Source: Marchantia polymorpha subsp. ruderalis
Taxonomy: Eukaryota; Streptophyta; Marchantiopsida; Marchantiales; Marchantiaceae
Assembly (NCBI GenBank): GCA_037833965.1
Contig: AP031354.1
Coordinates: 13,618,001 to 13,682,000, forward strand
Reading direction: 5' to 3'
Length of the DNA stretch: 64,000 nt
Part shown: positions 32,476 through 45,298 of the stretch, in pieces
Layout: every line of letters begins with the position of its first letter
How positions within the stretch are numbered: the first letter of the stretch is position 1
Translations under genes and position numbers: made by a program
The notes under the pieces: generated by a model
The model's database searches: none
What the model was told of the DNA's origin: nothing
What the model saw: the letters and a program-made list of their open reading frames with translations, nothing else

Positions 32476-34200
32476 ATGTGTACTGTGACACATGTGTGGA
32501 CATGAACTGTATTGAAAACAGTGCAGACCCCGTTCAAAAGCCTGAACTGTATGAAACTGTTTTCAAATCCTTAACACGAACTGTATTCAAAACTGTGTGG
32601 ACAGTGTTCAAAATAAGTTACATCACAATGAGCTAAGACCAAATTTTATACGTGACGATGAGCAAGGACAAATTAATTCGCATCTAGCTCTTTTCACTTA
32701 CTGACGAAAGGGATCTGGCATGTACCAAGTAATCCCAGGTGGAAAAGAGAGAGTCAGTATGTATCACACAGAACAGTGATATCCGATGTGGACTGGGCAG
32801 AGTTTGATTCGACTAGAATTACATTTCAATAGAAGACAAAAGCATCATCGGCTACAAGAAGATATCAAGGTCAACGGAACAACTCTTTTGTAAGAGTTGC
32901 AGATCTTCGGGAACTGATATGTCACGGCTTCCAGAGTTAAACAAGCGTTTCAGATTCAGAAGAGAAGAGAGAGAACTGATGCATTTCTTATTGAGCTCGT
33001 TATTTCGTCATCAATAGTAATTCCAGCCGATAGTGACTGTCATTTATGGCGAACGAACAGACCGACACTCATGATACTCCATGACTCACGAAAGGACAAG
33101 TAAGGTTCTGTAAACTACCGCTCACGAGTCCTGTACTGGAACACTTCGTTCAACAAGGCACGCTTATGCTTCCGACCACAGTACTCGTAGATCGTCAGTT
33201 TACAAGACCCGACTGGTCCTTTCTTGAGTCATGGAGTATGATGAGTGTCGGTCCATTTGCCAAAAGTGGCATGCCTTATAAAAGCAAGTGTTTGAACATT
33301 AGCATGACTGAAACAAGGAAGCTTCTCCGATAGCTTTGAACCTCTCCTTCTGATCATCCTCCAAATCGTCAAGAATGTTCTTCGGCAATTACACAAAACT
33401 TATTTCATCAAATTAATTTTTTTCTTATCTGTTACAAGCAGATTTTTGGTACCATTCAGAAATCTTTTAATTTTTGAATGTATTTCTTTTTTAGCTTATA
33501 TCAACAAAATCATGATTTTAAATTTTTACAAGCAGATCAGTTTTGATGAAGATATACTCAATCGAGTATAGTGAAATATATGGAAGAATTTGACTATCAG
33601 TCATACTTCAATAGGCCTACGTTTGATTATGACGCTTTGAAGAGCCAAACATTTCTTGTAACTCAATGAAAACCATCAAATACGAGCTAAGTGATTATCA
33701 CTACTTACCAGGACCTTGATATAAGAATATATGTTCCTTTGCTAAACAAATGCGCATGGTTTAAATGTTTTGAAATATCAGGCCAAATTTTACAAAAGGA
33801 TTAAAATTTGTAGGGTTTTCTTTGATGTGGAGAAAGTTCAATAGTTGACGATACGTACCATGCGGTACTAGGATATTTGCATGATAGAGACATCAACGTC
33901 AGCGAGTACACCCGATGCAGAGATATCGATGTTCATGACTGAAACCTTTAGATAAGAGTAGATAAGAGTAGATGAGCTCTCATTTTGTTTCCCTTAAGTA
34001 AAAGAGATCTACAGGATGAAAATTTTTAACCTGTTAGGATCCCTCTGCATTTGTTTCGGCTCCTAGAGATGAAAATCAATATTAGTTGCACCAACTGTGC
34101 GACCAACTGCTTCAATTGATTTGCGCATAGAAACAAAAATCACAACTTGAATGACGTTGTTTTTTCAAACTGCTCAACAAAAATACAATAATCTGTATTA
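32476..34200. other. intergenic with inverted-repeat element
   Basis: No gene seen. Near 32.5-32.6 kb a short word GAACTGTATT followed by CAAAAC or GAAAAC recurs. The inverted-repeat element at 33060-33254 is listed separately. Confidence 0.5.
33060..33254. mobile_element. foldback / inverted-repeat element
   Basis: Two arms of about 78 bases (33060-33138 and 33178-33254) are inverted copies with roughly 80-85 percent identity around a 39-base spacer. The outer end is GACCGACACTCAT on both arms. No clear target-site duplication was found and no frame is present. It looks like an old foldback MITE or an inverted duplication. Confidence 0.7.
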
Positions 34201-37200
34201 AATCAGAGAGTAGTATTTTATTCTCACTAAGAACAGCCACTTCTCACTTCACCTCTTTATCAAAAAGAAAAAAGCAACCAAATCAAGAAAAATCTAATTG
34301 TAATACCTTCAAAAGAAATTTAAGTTTGAAAAATTCACAAATTCTAATGTTAAAAGAACTTTTATTCTAACTCTCTGATCATCAAAGAGTTCTGGTATTT
34401 TAAAATATAGGAGATAACGTACATCCAATTTGACATACATGCAATGATAATGTACTTTAAAAAAAAAAAATTGGGTACAATTCTTAAAAAGTTTTGAAGA
34501 CTTGTCAAAGACAAAATTCACGTCGGTTAAAAAATTTATCAATTATGAGTAAATTTGAACTATATGTATTGAATTTCCTTTGACATTCTTTAATATAGAA
34601 ATATTTGAAACATTTACTAATTAATAGACTTGATCATTTATATTTGCTTTATTTCATTGATACAATCAATCTTCATTAAGACTGTTATATTTACTACTTG
34701 ACTCATGCAATGATTTGAAAATTGTATGATTTCTATAGAAAAAATTCTGGATTATTTTGAAAGAAATTTAGACAAATAGCAAAAAATTGGATACTTAAAA
34801 AATATGATTATTGAAGTTAAATTAATATTCATCATTTCAGCTGTAACACATTTTCAACAATCATAACTTCAGCATTTATGTCCTTTTTCATTAATTCTGC
34901 AAAAGTTTGAAAACTCTCAAATGATTGAAAATCCCTTTTCATAAAATTAAAAGAGAAGAAATCATTGAAAATTTAATCTTTTGTTTGTTATAGTAAAAAA
35001 TTTGTCCAAATCCACAGTAAAAACTGATACAAAATGCTGTCAAATATTTAAATAAATGTTTCATGTAGACAGGACTTTGGAGCACTGAATTCTTTAATTA
35101 ATTTTTGTTCAGTTACAGATTACTTCTGCCAGCACTGTGAATGCTATAATAATGAATATCAAGACAGAGGGTTAAATTATTTTTTAAATACAAAAAAGAG
35201 AATCAAGAAAATTTTTGATCAAAATAAAAATCAAAAATATGAATTTTAAAATTTTAAATGATCAGAAAAGTTTTCAACATTTATAATGAATAAGGTCATA
35301 TGAAGCAAAGTTAATTGATTTTTTTTAATAATCTCATTATCAATATGGCATAAACATCTCAACAATTAAAGTATGCATGATAAAAATTATGTCAAAAAAA
35401 TATCATAAATTGAATTTCTTTCTAATAATTTATAAAAATTTAAAAATTTATGTTAAATTCAATATCAATATTCAAAAATAATTTTGAAAAAAATGAAACA
35501 AATCAAAAAAAATTAATTTACTAAATAACCACACACATTGTTTGATCTTCAAAATGTATAGTATGAAAAAAAACATATATATGTTTTTTCACGTGAAATT
35601 TTTCAAATTTTTATTCACGAAATTTATTTTAACTCTAACATGTGTAAATTAATGTAAAATTTTTATAATAATCAATTTCATTTCAGAATTAATTTGATGA
35701 AAAATAAAATTTTCTTACTAAAATAAAGTAAGAAAAAATTAAGAAAAAAAGATTTCTTTGATTATATTGATTACTAGTTTTTAAACATAGTTTGTTATAA
35801 AATTAATTGAAATCATCTACTTTGAAATTGAAATTATCATTTTACAATCAATTTTTCACATGGAATTTTATGCAAATATAAAAAAATCTAAAGTTATGAC
35901 AGTGATGGTTATATTAATCACTCCATATATTATTTCATTTGAATAACATCACAATAATAGATACTTCATACCTTTTCAATCGTGATCAATTTTAAAATCT
36001 TGAAACTAAACTAAAAGAGCACATTTGGTATATTTCATGTAGCAAAATTATCATTTTGTATTGCATAAACATAATTTTATTCTAAAAGAAAATTATTGTA
36101 CGTTAATTACACTTTAACTTTTAATTTAATTTCTAATTAAAAGTTATTTATTTCAAGTGGATAAGTACGTTAACATTTCCAAATTTTAATTTCCTACACA
36201 ATTGAACAGAATTAATGAATTTATTTTGAACTAAAATTTATCTCTAAATTCTAATCTTAGTATGATGCTACAATGTTTCAATGTTTTTATTCTGGGGTTC
36301 TATGAAAATATTCATATATTTAAAAAAATCATTAAAATATTGAAAGTCATATTTATCATAAAAACTTATTTTAGGTTTCAAATGTAGGCTGAAATTTTTT
36401 TATTTTTAAAAATAAATAAACAAATCTACATACATATCTTAGAATTTGAAACTTCATTTTATTCATATCTTATTTAGTATCATCAACATATCATATGTTA
36501 TATATCTTCAATCTTATTCATGATAATGAAAAATATTAGTTATTTATGAAATGTCAAGAAAATTAGATACTATACTTTAAATCTTGCAATATTCAATATA
36601 CTAGAACTCTCTTTTTCTAAATTCATGCAATAAATTTTTAATTGAGCGAAAGATGTGAATTTAAGGTGAAAATTTTAAAAAAATTGAATAAAAAAATAAA
36701 ACAAAATGTGAGTGCTTGGAAGGCTAGAATGTATGTAATCTATATTATTGTAAGGTGATTTTTATTGAACATATAATTTTAAGAATAAAAAATAACGAAA
36801 CTTTAAATTTCAGACCAATAAAAATAAATTCAAAGTATTGATTAGATTATATTAGTGTTGTAAGATAAGTAAAAGTATGTAGAGTACATTTTAGACAAAT
36901 AAATGAAGCAAATTATTATTGGTGAGATTAAAAAAAAATAAATCATTTGATATAAATGAATATAATATATTATAAAATCTCCAAGTCATATTAGTTAATT
37001 TAATTGAAGTATCTGAAATTTGAATCGATTAAGATATTTAATACAAGTATCATGATATTGAAATGAATGATAATGACAATAAATTTATTCTGAGTAAAGG
37101 TAAAAAATTCAGCCATTTTGATTAAGTTAAGTGACATGTTTATGTAAAATTTGAGATGAAAGCACAAGTTGAAGATAAGATTTAAGAACATATATCAAAG

Positions 37201-38643
37201 CAATATTTTTATCAAAAAAATGTGTACAATTACAAATTTTTTTTGTCACATGATAACACTAACTTCAAATTGATGGCTCAGGATTTCACACAAGCAAAAG
37301 TTGTGGATTATAATATATTTTTTTACCTACATCAAAGTGTGTTGAGATTTGACTAACGTATGTACACGCCACAAAATTTAATCTAAATATGGATAATTTG
37401 AATGTTTTCAGAACAAATATATATTAGTCTTCGAAGAAATAGTTGCATGAATATATTCCAGGTAAATTATTGAGATATTTATGTCAATTGAACAACTTCA
37501 GAGGCAATTCAATGCAATATATGGTGAAGTTGTGTATGAAACACACAAAATTTATAAATTGTGTTGATCTTTATGAATACATAAAAGAAGACAGATTTTT
37601 GTCTCATTTTTCTAGGTTTTTATGTTGATCAACTGTTTATGTGACGTTTATAAATGCAAATTTGAAATAAAAATATAAAATCAATTAAAATTTGAAGAAA
37701 ACAAAAAATAAATGTTTATCATTTCATATGTTTGTTCACAATGATAAGAAATTTTTTTTACAAAAAGATAGTGTACATTAATAGACATGTAGGTTTGTAT
37801 TATTTTTAATTAAAAAATATCATGAATGTCTGACAGGTAAATTATATTTCTACATGTTGACTTTATTACAAGATTTCAAGAAACTGTGCTATACATAAAT
37901 GATCTTTTGCCCACCAAGTCATGCCAAGACCAATCGTGTCTCAAATCACATTCCGGTACGAGAGATCAAAAGTTAATATTGAAAATGCTATATTTTGAAT
38001 CTCTTTGGTAAGTTGGCGGTCAAATTGGGTCTTGTGCACGAGGATATGTATATGCATGCCTGAAGATTGACCTTGTGTGAGAAAAATATTGTAAAAATAA
38101 AATAAAAATTGAAGCCTAAAAACAAAATTAAACCACTAACATAAATACTGGATACATGACTACTAGACAGTTTCATAGAAATCTTGTGGATAAGAGACAC
38201 CGGTAACATTAAAGAAAGCAAAAAAGCCCTGAAACGCAGACTACGCTTCCAGGATAGAGTACAGTACGCCCACCGAGCGAAATATGCACATTTCTAGAAT
38301 CATTAACAACAAAATTAGTTAAGGGAATGAATAGAGCATATATATATTATATATAGCATGTTTATATTTTTTTATAAATTCACATAGGTTGTCAGATATT
38401 GAATTTCATAATTTATTCAATAGAATACCATTCAAAATTTAGACATGTATATTTGTAACATGATATACTTATATATCTGTTGCAGTACTTGTGAAAGTAT
38501 TTTTTAAAATATTTTTTATTAATTTTGATATAAAGAAACGTTAAGTTTTTTTAATTAATTTTATTAATTCATTTATAAATTTAAATATAATAAACTTACA
38601 AATTATATGAAATAGATTACATGTTAAGATCAAGATAAATAAA
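34201..38643. other. very AT-rich gene-free island
   Basis: About 4.4 kb of strongly AT-rich sequence, nearly devoid of CG dinucleotides, with short A/T homopolymers and no frame longer than about 80 codons. No recognisable element motif survives. It may be old, methylated mobile-element DNA worn down by C-to-T change, but the sequence does not show what it was. Confidence 0.7.
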
Positions 38644-38986
38644 AGGAGCCACTAATCACCATTCATTTTTCGCTATTCAGTATTCACCCACAATTTTCAA
38701 ATCGTTGAAAAACGCGTTCAAAACATCACTTATATCACGATGTGTCGTTACCAAAAATTTACCAAAGTAATATATGCTAGTCTGATGTGTCGTTACCAAA
38801 ATAATCTATGCTAGTCTAAAGGCTGAACGCGCGAGTCTAAATTCACACCTTGACTAGCGGCTCCCGTGCCTGTGATTTCCATCCAATAAATCGAAGCGCG
38901 AGAAAAATGAATAATGGTTCTTTAAAATAGAGAGTGACTGATGAATAAATGAATAACGAAAAGTGAATGATGACTAGCTGTTCCCT
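38644..38986. mobile_element. MITE with inverted ends and 7-bp direct repeat
   Basis: The left end (AGGAGCCACTAATCACCATT...) and the reverse complement of the right end (AGGGAACAGCTAGTCATCAT...) match over about 45 bases, including a CATTCA-TTTTCG-like stretch. Flanking direct repeats AAATAAA (38637-38643 and 38987-38993) fit a short target-site duplication. In AT-rich DNA that match is weaker evidence than usual. The interior has a small direct repeat, GATGTGTCGTTACCAAAA, at about 38740 and 38782. No transposase frame; superfamily not assigned. Confidence 0.65.
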
Positions 38987-39099
38987 AAATAAATTTTAAT
39001 ATCAGTTAATATAGTGATTGTTATTGAATCATACATCAAATGTTAAGTACCAGTTATCCAAAAGAATCATTACTTGCTCTCACTTAATATTAACTAGTG

Positions 39100-39500
39100 C
39101 TAACTCTCCACCGAGAAGCACATGATGATATGAACCATGGATCATGACGGATATGTGCTTGGACGGACACCACCGGAGGCTTGCACAATCAAAGCGCCAC
39201 TCCGTCCAACTAACTCCCGATCTGGTCTGCCGGGGCAGCGCATCGCATCAGAAGCACCAGTGAAACGAAATCATGGGTGCTGCCTCCCCCGAATCGGTCC
39301 AGCGCCGGCACCCGCGAGAAAACTGAGCAGCTGCTGCCCTGCGCTTGCTTCTCCAAAGATGCGCACGACATCGGGACAGAATTGCCCGTCCCGCCCCACC
39401 ACCGGTACTTCGATGTACGCCTCGGCTCTACTCTCCTCTCGATTTTGCTCCAATCCTCGAATCTCACTATATCTCACTAACTCTCAATAAACTCCAGGTC
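39100..39500. other. GC-rich island with open frames on both strands
   Basis: A 370-base island of high GC stands between AT-rich DNA. Frames at 39137-39490 (plus, 117 codons) and 39271-39477 or 39210-39467 (minus) are open. The minus product includes YIEVPVVGRDGQFCPDVVRI, which looks protein-like, but I cannot match it to a family. It could be a decayed exon or a captured fragment. Confidence 0.35.
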
Positions 39501-40873
39501 ACTGAAGTGTTTAAAAGTCCTAAACCAGAGAAATTATAACAAACTCGGAAATAATCAGGAATCCAAGATCTCCCTGTGGCCTTCTGTCGCATTTCTTCTT
39601 CCCAGAAAGATTGTACAGATCGAAGTTCAGAGCGGAATCGTTTGTATTCAAGGCAATGAACTCAGAAATCACGAGTCGCGAGTATGATTTTTTGATTATG
39701 CACAATATTAAGCAGATCTTGCTTCTCCACTTTCTCCGAACCTTGGGTTTGACTTGTTTCATAGGTTACAAAAAATCACAACTAACAACCACCATGCATT
39801 GTCACGTGTCGGTCTACTGCAACTATGCAACAACTCTTCTCCGTGGGCATCTTCCAAGTGCAAACCGGGGCACCGAGTTATAGAGCCAGGGGTACGTTCC
39901 AAGCACATTCCAAGTTCGTCAGTGAGTATATACCAAATTCCTTCTTGTGAAGTACAGAAGTGTATGTGAATCTTAGAAGTTTATTGTGCTTTATTGATTA
40001 TTTATGTGTGGCTCTGCATGGAAAAGCGATATTTACTTGATCTCATCATAATCACTGTGGTGAACACTGATTTGACGTAAACTCTAACTACAGCTCAATT
40101 GAAAGCCTGTAGGTTGAGAACAGTGGGAAAATGTGTCCAACTAGCTGGGCGACATGGTGGCGTGGTGCTCGGTGCAAGCAGTGAAGAGAATCTACAGGAA
40201 TATAATCACGTATCACAGTGGAGTACGAAGCGAACTCGGCAGGTTGTGGTATTCTCAGAGGCTGGAGACATCAAAACTGTTTGTACAAGGCAATGATTGC
40301 AACATCGTAGCCAGGTTCTCGCGAATGCACATGACTGTGAATCTGCGATGGGATCCAAGTAAGAAAATCGAGAAACATAGAATGTAAACCTCGAAGGCTT
40401 AGTCCCGGGGCCTCGGAGGCCTCCGAGTTTATCGCAAAGCAGTTTCCGCACAGGAACGCGCTTTGCGTCTTGGCTTAATATTCGGACGAGACTGCTGCAT
40501 GTGGACTGGATTAAGCGATATGCGAATCCAATCCAGAGTCTAATTCCGTCGATGCAATGTATGTAGACCCGACTGTTGCTTTCTTTGGCCTGAAGAAACA
40601 CATCCATGGCAGATTCCCACACCTTCGCGGAAATTGCAACCGTCACGTGTTTCCTCCAGGCCATCTTGATCAGCAGCAGTGGTTCACTAATGCAGTAATG
40701 TATTCTAATCCTCCCTTCTCGGTTGCCTGTAAATAAGCGAATGTTCCCTGGTGCGCTGAGCGCATCCAGCGATTCCAGCCCACGGCAGCCGCTCGATCCT
40801 TGCCAGTATTTTGGAGAGTTCAATAGGCCGCCCGACTAATTGTGCCACGCATTTTCCGGAACTGAGAATCTTG
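39501..40873. other. intergenic upstream of CHX, one weak frame
   Basis: Moderate composition. It contains a 16-base perfect palindrome CTCGGAGGCCTCCGAG (40412-40427) and a weak minus-strand frame (40206-40823, listed separately). Overlapping plus-strand frames are not supported. Confidence 0.45.
40206..40823 (-). CDS. hypothetical 205-residue frame
   Basis: Longest unexplained open frame in the 39-41 kb interval, divergent from CHX. The product has scattered Cys and no signal peptide, clear helix pattern or domain that I recognise. It spans the palindrome at 40412-40427. Without a homologue or splice evidence it is more likely chance than a gene. Confidence 0.15.
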   Translation of the reverse strand: MNSPKYWQGSSGCRGLESLDALSAPGNIRLFTGNREGRIRIHYCISEPLLLIKMAWRKHVTVAISAKVWESAMDVFLQAKESNSRVYIHCIDGIRLWIGFAYRLIQSTCSSLVRILSQDAKRVPVRKLLCDKLGGLRGPGTKPSRFTFYVSRFSYLDPIADSQSCAFARTWLRCCNHCLVQTVLMSPASENTTTCRVRFVLHCDT

Positions 40874-41130
40874 AAAGCTCTCAAATCTTAAATTATATCC
40901 AGATTCATTGCTGCGCTAGTGGGTCTGTCCGGCTGCCATGGTCTTCCACTTGGAGAATATTGGGGTCGAGGAAAAGTCTGAACTGGGCAAGGACGAAGTC
41001 ATTGATGATGGTGGATGATTTTGGGCAGCTCGGCTTTCCGTAAGTCAACTGCAGTGCGAGGTCAATCCAGGATGGAAAGGCCCCCGTCGTACAGCGGGTG
41101 ACGGGCGTGGGGTTGGCGGTCGGGGTTGCG
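40874..41130. repeat. dispersed duplicate, copy 2, in CHX 5' flank
   Basis: Partner of 32216-32475. It ends just before the TATA-like box of CHX, so the shared segment occupies the proximal promoter position of this gene. Confidence 0.9.
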
Positions 41131-41136
41131 GGTGCT

Positions 41137-41144
41137 TATAAGGG
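41137..41144 (+). promoter_or_regulatory. TATA-like box of the CHX gene
   Basis: TTATAAGG in a GC-rich local context, about 390 bases upstream of the CHX start codon. It would give a 5' untranslated leader of about 360 bases. Position is plausible for a plant promoter; not proven. Confidence 0.45.
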
Positions 41145-41527
41145 GAGGAGCTTGGAGGCAGAAGGAGGGCGCAGTTCACCTTGGGCGAGGCATTCGAACC
41201 TGACCTGAGAGGGGACGACATTCGTGGTCCTCAGTGACAAAGGCAGTCGCCCCGAGCAACGAGTGAAGGACACATGGAGGAACACGGGACGTTGTAATTC
41301 TCCATGGAACGGATACATTTTGTTTCCACCATCCTTTCAAATTGACTGTTCGATCTTTCGATACATTCTCTGGACGACTGAACGTCCCGAACAGACAATG
41401 GAGGGCTGAAAAACGGGGATCTTTCGGGGAGATCTGCTGGTGTGGGATAGCATGGCTGAGGTTTAAGGGGGTGAATTTGGGAGTTAGAATATTGGGAATC
41501 GATATAGAATACTCGACTCGGGCTGCA

Positions 41528-44500
41528 ATGGCTTCCAACGCGACTCTACCAAAATGTCCCTCGCCTATGAAAGCAACATCCGATGGGGTCTGGCAAGGAG
41601 ACAATCCCATCAATTTCGCTTTCCCTCTACTCATCATCCAAATTTGTTTGGTGTTGTTTATCACTCGAACTCTGGCACTGCTCTTGAAGCCTATGAGACA
41701 ACCTCGGGTGATCGCAGAAGTTATCGTAAGCTCTCGAACCTCCTCTCTAAATCTCCTCATTGATCTTCTACTGTCAATTTCTCATTGAGCTTAGTGTCAT
41801 TCAGTGGCGAAACTTGATCATGTGAAGTGCCTTTTAGGTCGCATCCTAAGACGTCTAAAGGAGGTCTTGGGAATGTCTCGACTGTCTAGATCTGCGTGAG
41901 TGATGAGGTAGTGGTGTGCTGACAAAAGTCGAGCGTTGTCAGCAATTTTGTGTTGTTGGAGTGTCTTTTGGAAATGAAAGCATGAGGGGGGCCCAGTGAG
42001 TGGCACCTACAGCAGATGATTGGTCGCCAAGCTGTCGATTAGAAGATTCTCTGTTCAGAAAAAGCTTGGCAGACGCTCAGATTTGTGTCAGCAGACTTCC
42101 TGGCAGACACACATTCAGCTTTGATAGGACGATTGTTGAGTAGCCTGCGGTCAGCTGCTCATTGTGTTGACTTTGAGTCCCTCGATCCGCACGTAAATGC
42201 AACCCTTAACATGGGTTGCTACGGCCCGCTCAATGAGCTTACTCAATCATAGCTCGTCAAAAGTTTCTAGACTTGCAGATTTCTTAGCATCGATTGTTGT
42301 AGGTCCTGCACGGAGATGACAAAGTTTAGTTTTAGATTCAAAGTGCCGTCGTTAAAGTCCGGTTCACTAGAGAGCACGTGTACACTTCTGATTACTTTTT
42401 CTGAAGCTGACCAAGGATTCGGTATGATTGTTCATTTGTATGTTTGATGTACGAACTGAATTTTGGATCTGCACGTACAGTGGGTTTATACATTGTAGTC
42501 TTATCTTGTAGAGAGACTCCGTATGCTTCTTTCAAGTTACTAAGAAGATGTTCGTATAAGATTTTTCCATCAAACCGAAACTCTCTCCGCTTAGAAATGA
42601 CAGAGTTGTGAACTCATGATGTTTTTGAAGACTGCTCACGAGCTAACAATCACAGTGCCATATGTAGGAAATGTAATGTTGTTTGCAAGTTCAAGCCTGT
42701 CAGCAGCTGTCACGGTTCTGAAAATAATGTGGATGTGTCATGCGTATTGCCATTACAGGGTGGTATTCTTCTGGGACCGTCAGCACTGGGCCGAAATGCA
42801 CACTATCTGGCGTCGATTTTTCCGAAGCCTAGCTTGACTGTACTGGACACGGTGGCCAACATGGGGCTCTTATTCTTCTTGTTCATGGTGGGACTCGAGT
42901 TGGATTTGAAGGTACTACGAAGGGTCGGAAAGCAAGCGTTTGTGATTTCAGCAGCTGGTATCGCCATACCTTTCGTAGCAGGAGTTGGAGTATCATTCGT
43001 ACTCCATCATACCATTGCGGGAGACGGAGATTTTCTGCCATTTCTGGTCTTCATGGGGGTGGCGATGTCCATCACCGCGTTCCCAGTGTTGGCACGAATT
43101 CTCGCTGAGCGGAAGCTTTTGACAACGGACGTGGGACAGCTCGCCATGTCTGCGGCTGCAGTGGACGATGTGTGTGCCTGGGTGCTTCTAGCCCTTGCAG
43201 TCGCGCTCTCTGGCCAGAAGAAAAGCCCCACGGTTGCCATTTGGGTCCTCCTGTGCGGAGTCGCCTACGTGATTTTCATGTTCGTGGTAACGAGTCCTCT
43301 GATGCGCTACATCACCCGAATGACACCCGAGGACGAGCCAATCAAGGAGACTTTCATCTGCCTCACCTTCGCTGGAGTTCTCGTAGCCGGATTCACAACC
43401 GACGCTATAGGAATTCATGCAATTTTCGGTGCCTTTGTTTTCGGCCTTGTCATACCGAAAGAGGGACGATTTGCAACAGACCTGTCCGAGAAATTAGAGG
43501 ACTTCGTATCGGTGCTCATGTTGCCCCTCTACTTTGCCTCCAGTGGACTCAAGACCAACGTCGCCACCATAGCCGGTGCACAATCGTGGGGCCTTCTCGT
43601 TCTCGTCATTGCAGTAGCATGTGTTGGAAAAATTAGCGGTGTATTTGGAGTGTCCTACTACTTCACTCGAGATGTTCGAAAGTCCATGACTCTGGGAGTG
43701 CTCATGAACACGAAGGGATTGGTGGAGCTCATCGTCCTCAACATCGGTAAAGACAAAGGGGTGAGTTATCTTCATATCTCGCATGAATGTATCATCAATT
43801 GGCATCTACAAGCGGCGTTCCCAACCGCATGTCCATCGAAAGTGCAGCCTAATGTAGGAAAATCTTCTGCTCAGAATCAATGCTCAATGTCTTTACGAAC
43901 ATACTCGAATAAAATCAACCCCTTCCCATACGAGATTCATCGTGCGCATGCAGCTAATTGAGCACAAACTTCGTACTCATGCAGGTGCTGAATGACGAGG
44001 TATTCGCAATAATGGTTCTGATGGCATTAGTGACCACTTTCATGACGACACCAATCGTTATGGCGATCTACAAGCCGGCCAGAGATGTGAAGCCGTACAA
44101 CCGCAGGCAGCTGTTCATGGATGCATCCAAGGACGAACTACGCATTCTGGGTTGTGTAAATGGAATCAGCCACGTACCGGGAATGATCAATCTCACGGAG
44201 CTGGTGAGAGGGCAGAGCATTCGCACGCTCCGACTGTACATCCTGCACTTGATGGAGCTCTCGGAGCGATCGTCCGCCATGATGATGGTGCAGCGAGCTC
44301 GCCGAGACGGACGGCCATTCTTCGAGGCAGGCGGTCAAGGCAGGACCGACAACATCGTCGTGGCGTTCGAAGCGTTCGGCCAGTTGAGCAAAGTGGTGGT
44401 GCGCCCCATGACTGCCATCTCAGGCTACGAGAACATGCACGAAGACATTTGCTCCACGGCCGAAGACAAGCGAGCGGCGATGATCCTCATCCCGTTCCAT

Positions 44501-45298
44501 AAGAATCTCACGGACGCCGGAGCGAAGTCGAACCCGGACATTCGAGCCGTGAACCGCAAGGTGCTGCAGCATGCGCCGTGCTCAGTGGCCATGGTCCTCG
44601 ACCGAGGCCTGGGAGGCGCTGCGCAAATCGCCCCCGCCAGCGTCCGCCACAACTGCGTCATTCTCTTCTTCGGCGGCCCCGACGATCGAGAAGCGCTCGC
44701 CTTCGGCATGCAAATCGCTCAGCATACGGGCGTGTCGCTCAAAGTCATCCGCTTCGTGAGTGGTCTGCCCGACGACCTGCACCGCAATGCGCCCAAGGGC
44801 TACTCGTCGTCGGCGGAGGCAGGCGAGGGCCATGCCACGGTCGCCAGAAGCTCTCTTCGTCAGTCCAGTCGCTTCTTCATGGACTTCGAGGGCGAGTCTG
44901 AATCCGAGAGGACTCTGGACGAGGCGGCTCTCGACGCAATCCGACTGCCCAAGGTGGAAACCGGAGACGAATTCCTTACCTACGAGGAGATTCCTATCGC
45001 CGATCTCACGGAAGGAATCACGACTCTGGCCGTCTCCAGCGAGTACGATTTCATCCTCGTGGGTCGGGCGAGGCGGCCATCGACTCTTCTTGCAGTCCTG
45101 GCAGCTGGAGCTGTCCGCCAGCATGCGGAATTCCCCGAGCTTGGCCCGGTGGGAGAGATTCTCACCTCGAATCAAATTCGGGCTTCCATTCTCGTCGTGC
45201 AACAGTATGATGCAAAGCAGGTCGGCTTATCGCAGCCTCTGGGTCACAGTCGTCACAGATCGTCAACTATCCAACCCAACCTCAACGACGTAGTGTAG
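41528..45298 (+). CDS. CHX-type cation/H+ exchanger (CPA2 family), 3 exons, 837 aa
   Basis: Monovalent cation (K+/Na+) / proton antiporter of the plant CHX family, expected in endomembranes or plasma membrane. Exons 41528-41725, 42759-43760 and 43985-45298; both introns are GT-AG and phase 0. Residues about 30-430 form the Na+/H+ exchanger domain with 10-12 membrane segments. Motifs: GPSALGRN (72-79), [11 protein letters not shown] (106-116), AVDDVCAW with the transport-site acidic pair Asp202-Asp203, [18 protein letters not shown] (287-304), [13 protein letters not shown] (321-333), [17 protein letters not shown] (382-398). The soluble C-terminal half (about 435-837) has the two regulatory subdomains typical of CHX proteins, including [15 protein letters not shown] (559-573) and [14 protein letters not shown] (628-641). 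Length is normal for the family (about 780-850). The motifs recall the CHX20/CHX19 group, but a subgroup cannot be fixed by eye. Start chosen as the ATG just before the first membrane segment. No defect seen. Confidence 0.96.

Noticed and set aside
32247-32537. Minus-strand 96-codon frame in duplicate copy 1 as a gene
   Set aside because: The matching frame in copy 2 (40.9-41.1 kb) is open too, but most differences between the copies change the residue, so there is no sign of protein-level constraint.
43172-45293. Several frames of 100-206 codons overlapping CHX exons 2 and 3
   Set aside because: All are alternative-frame or antisense shadows of the CHX coding sequence.
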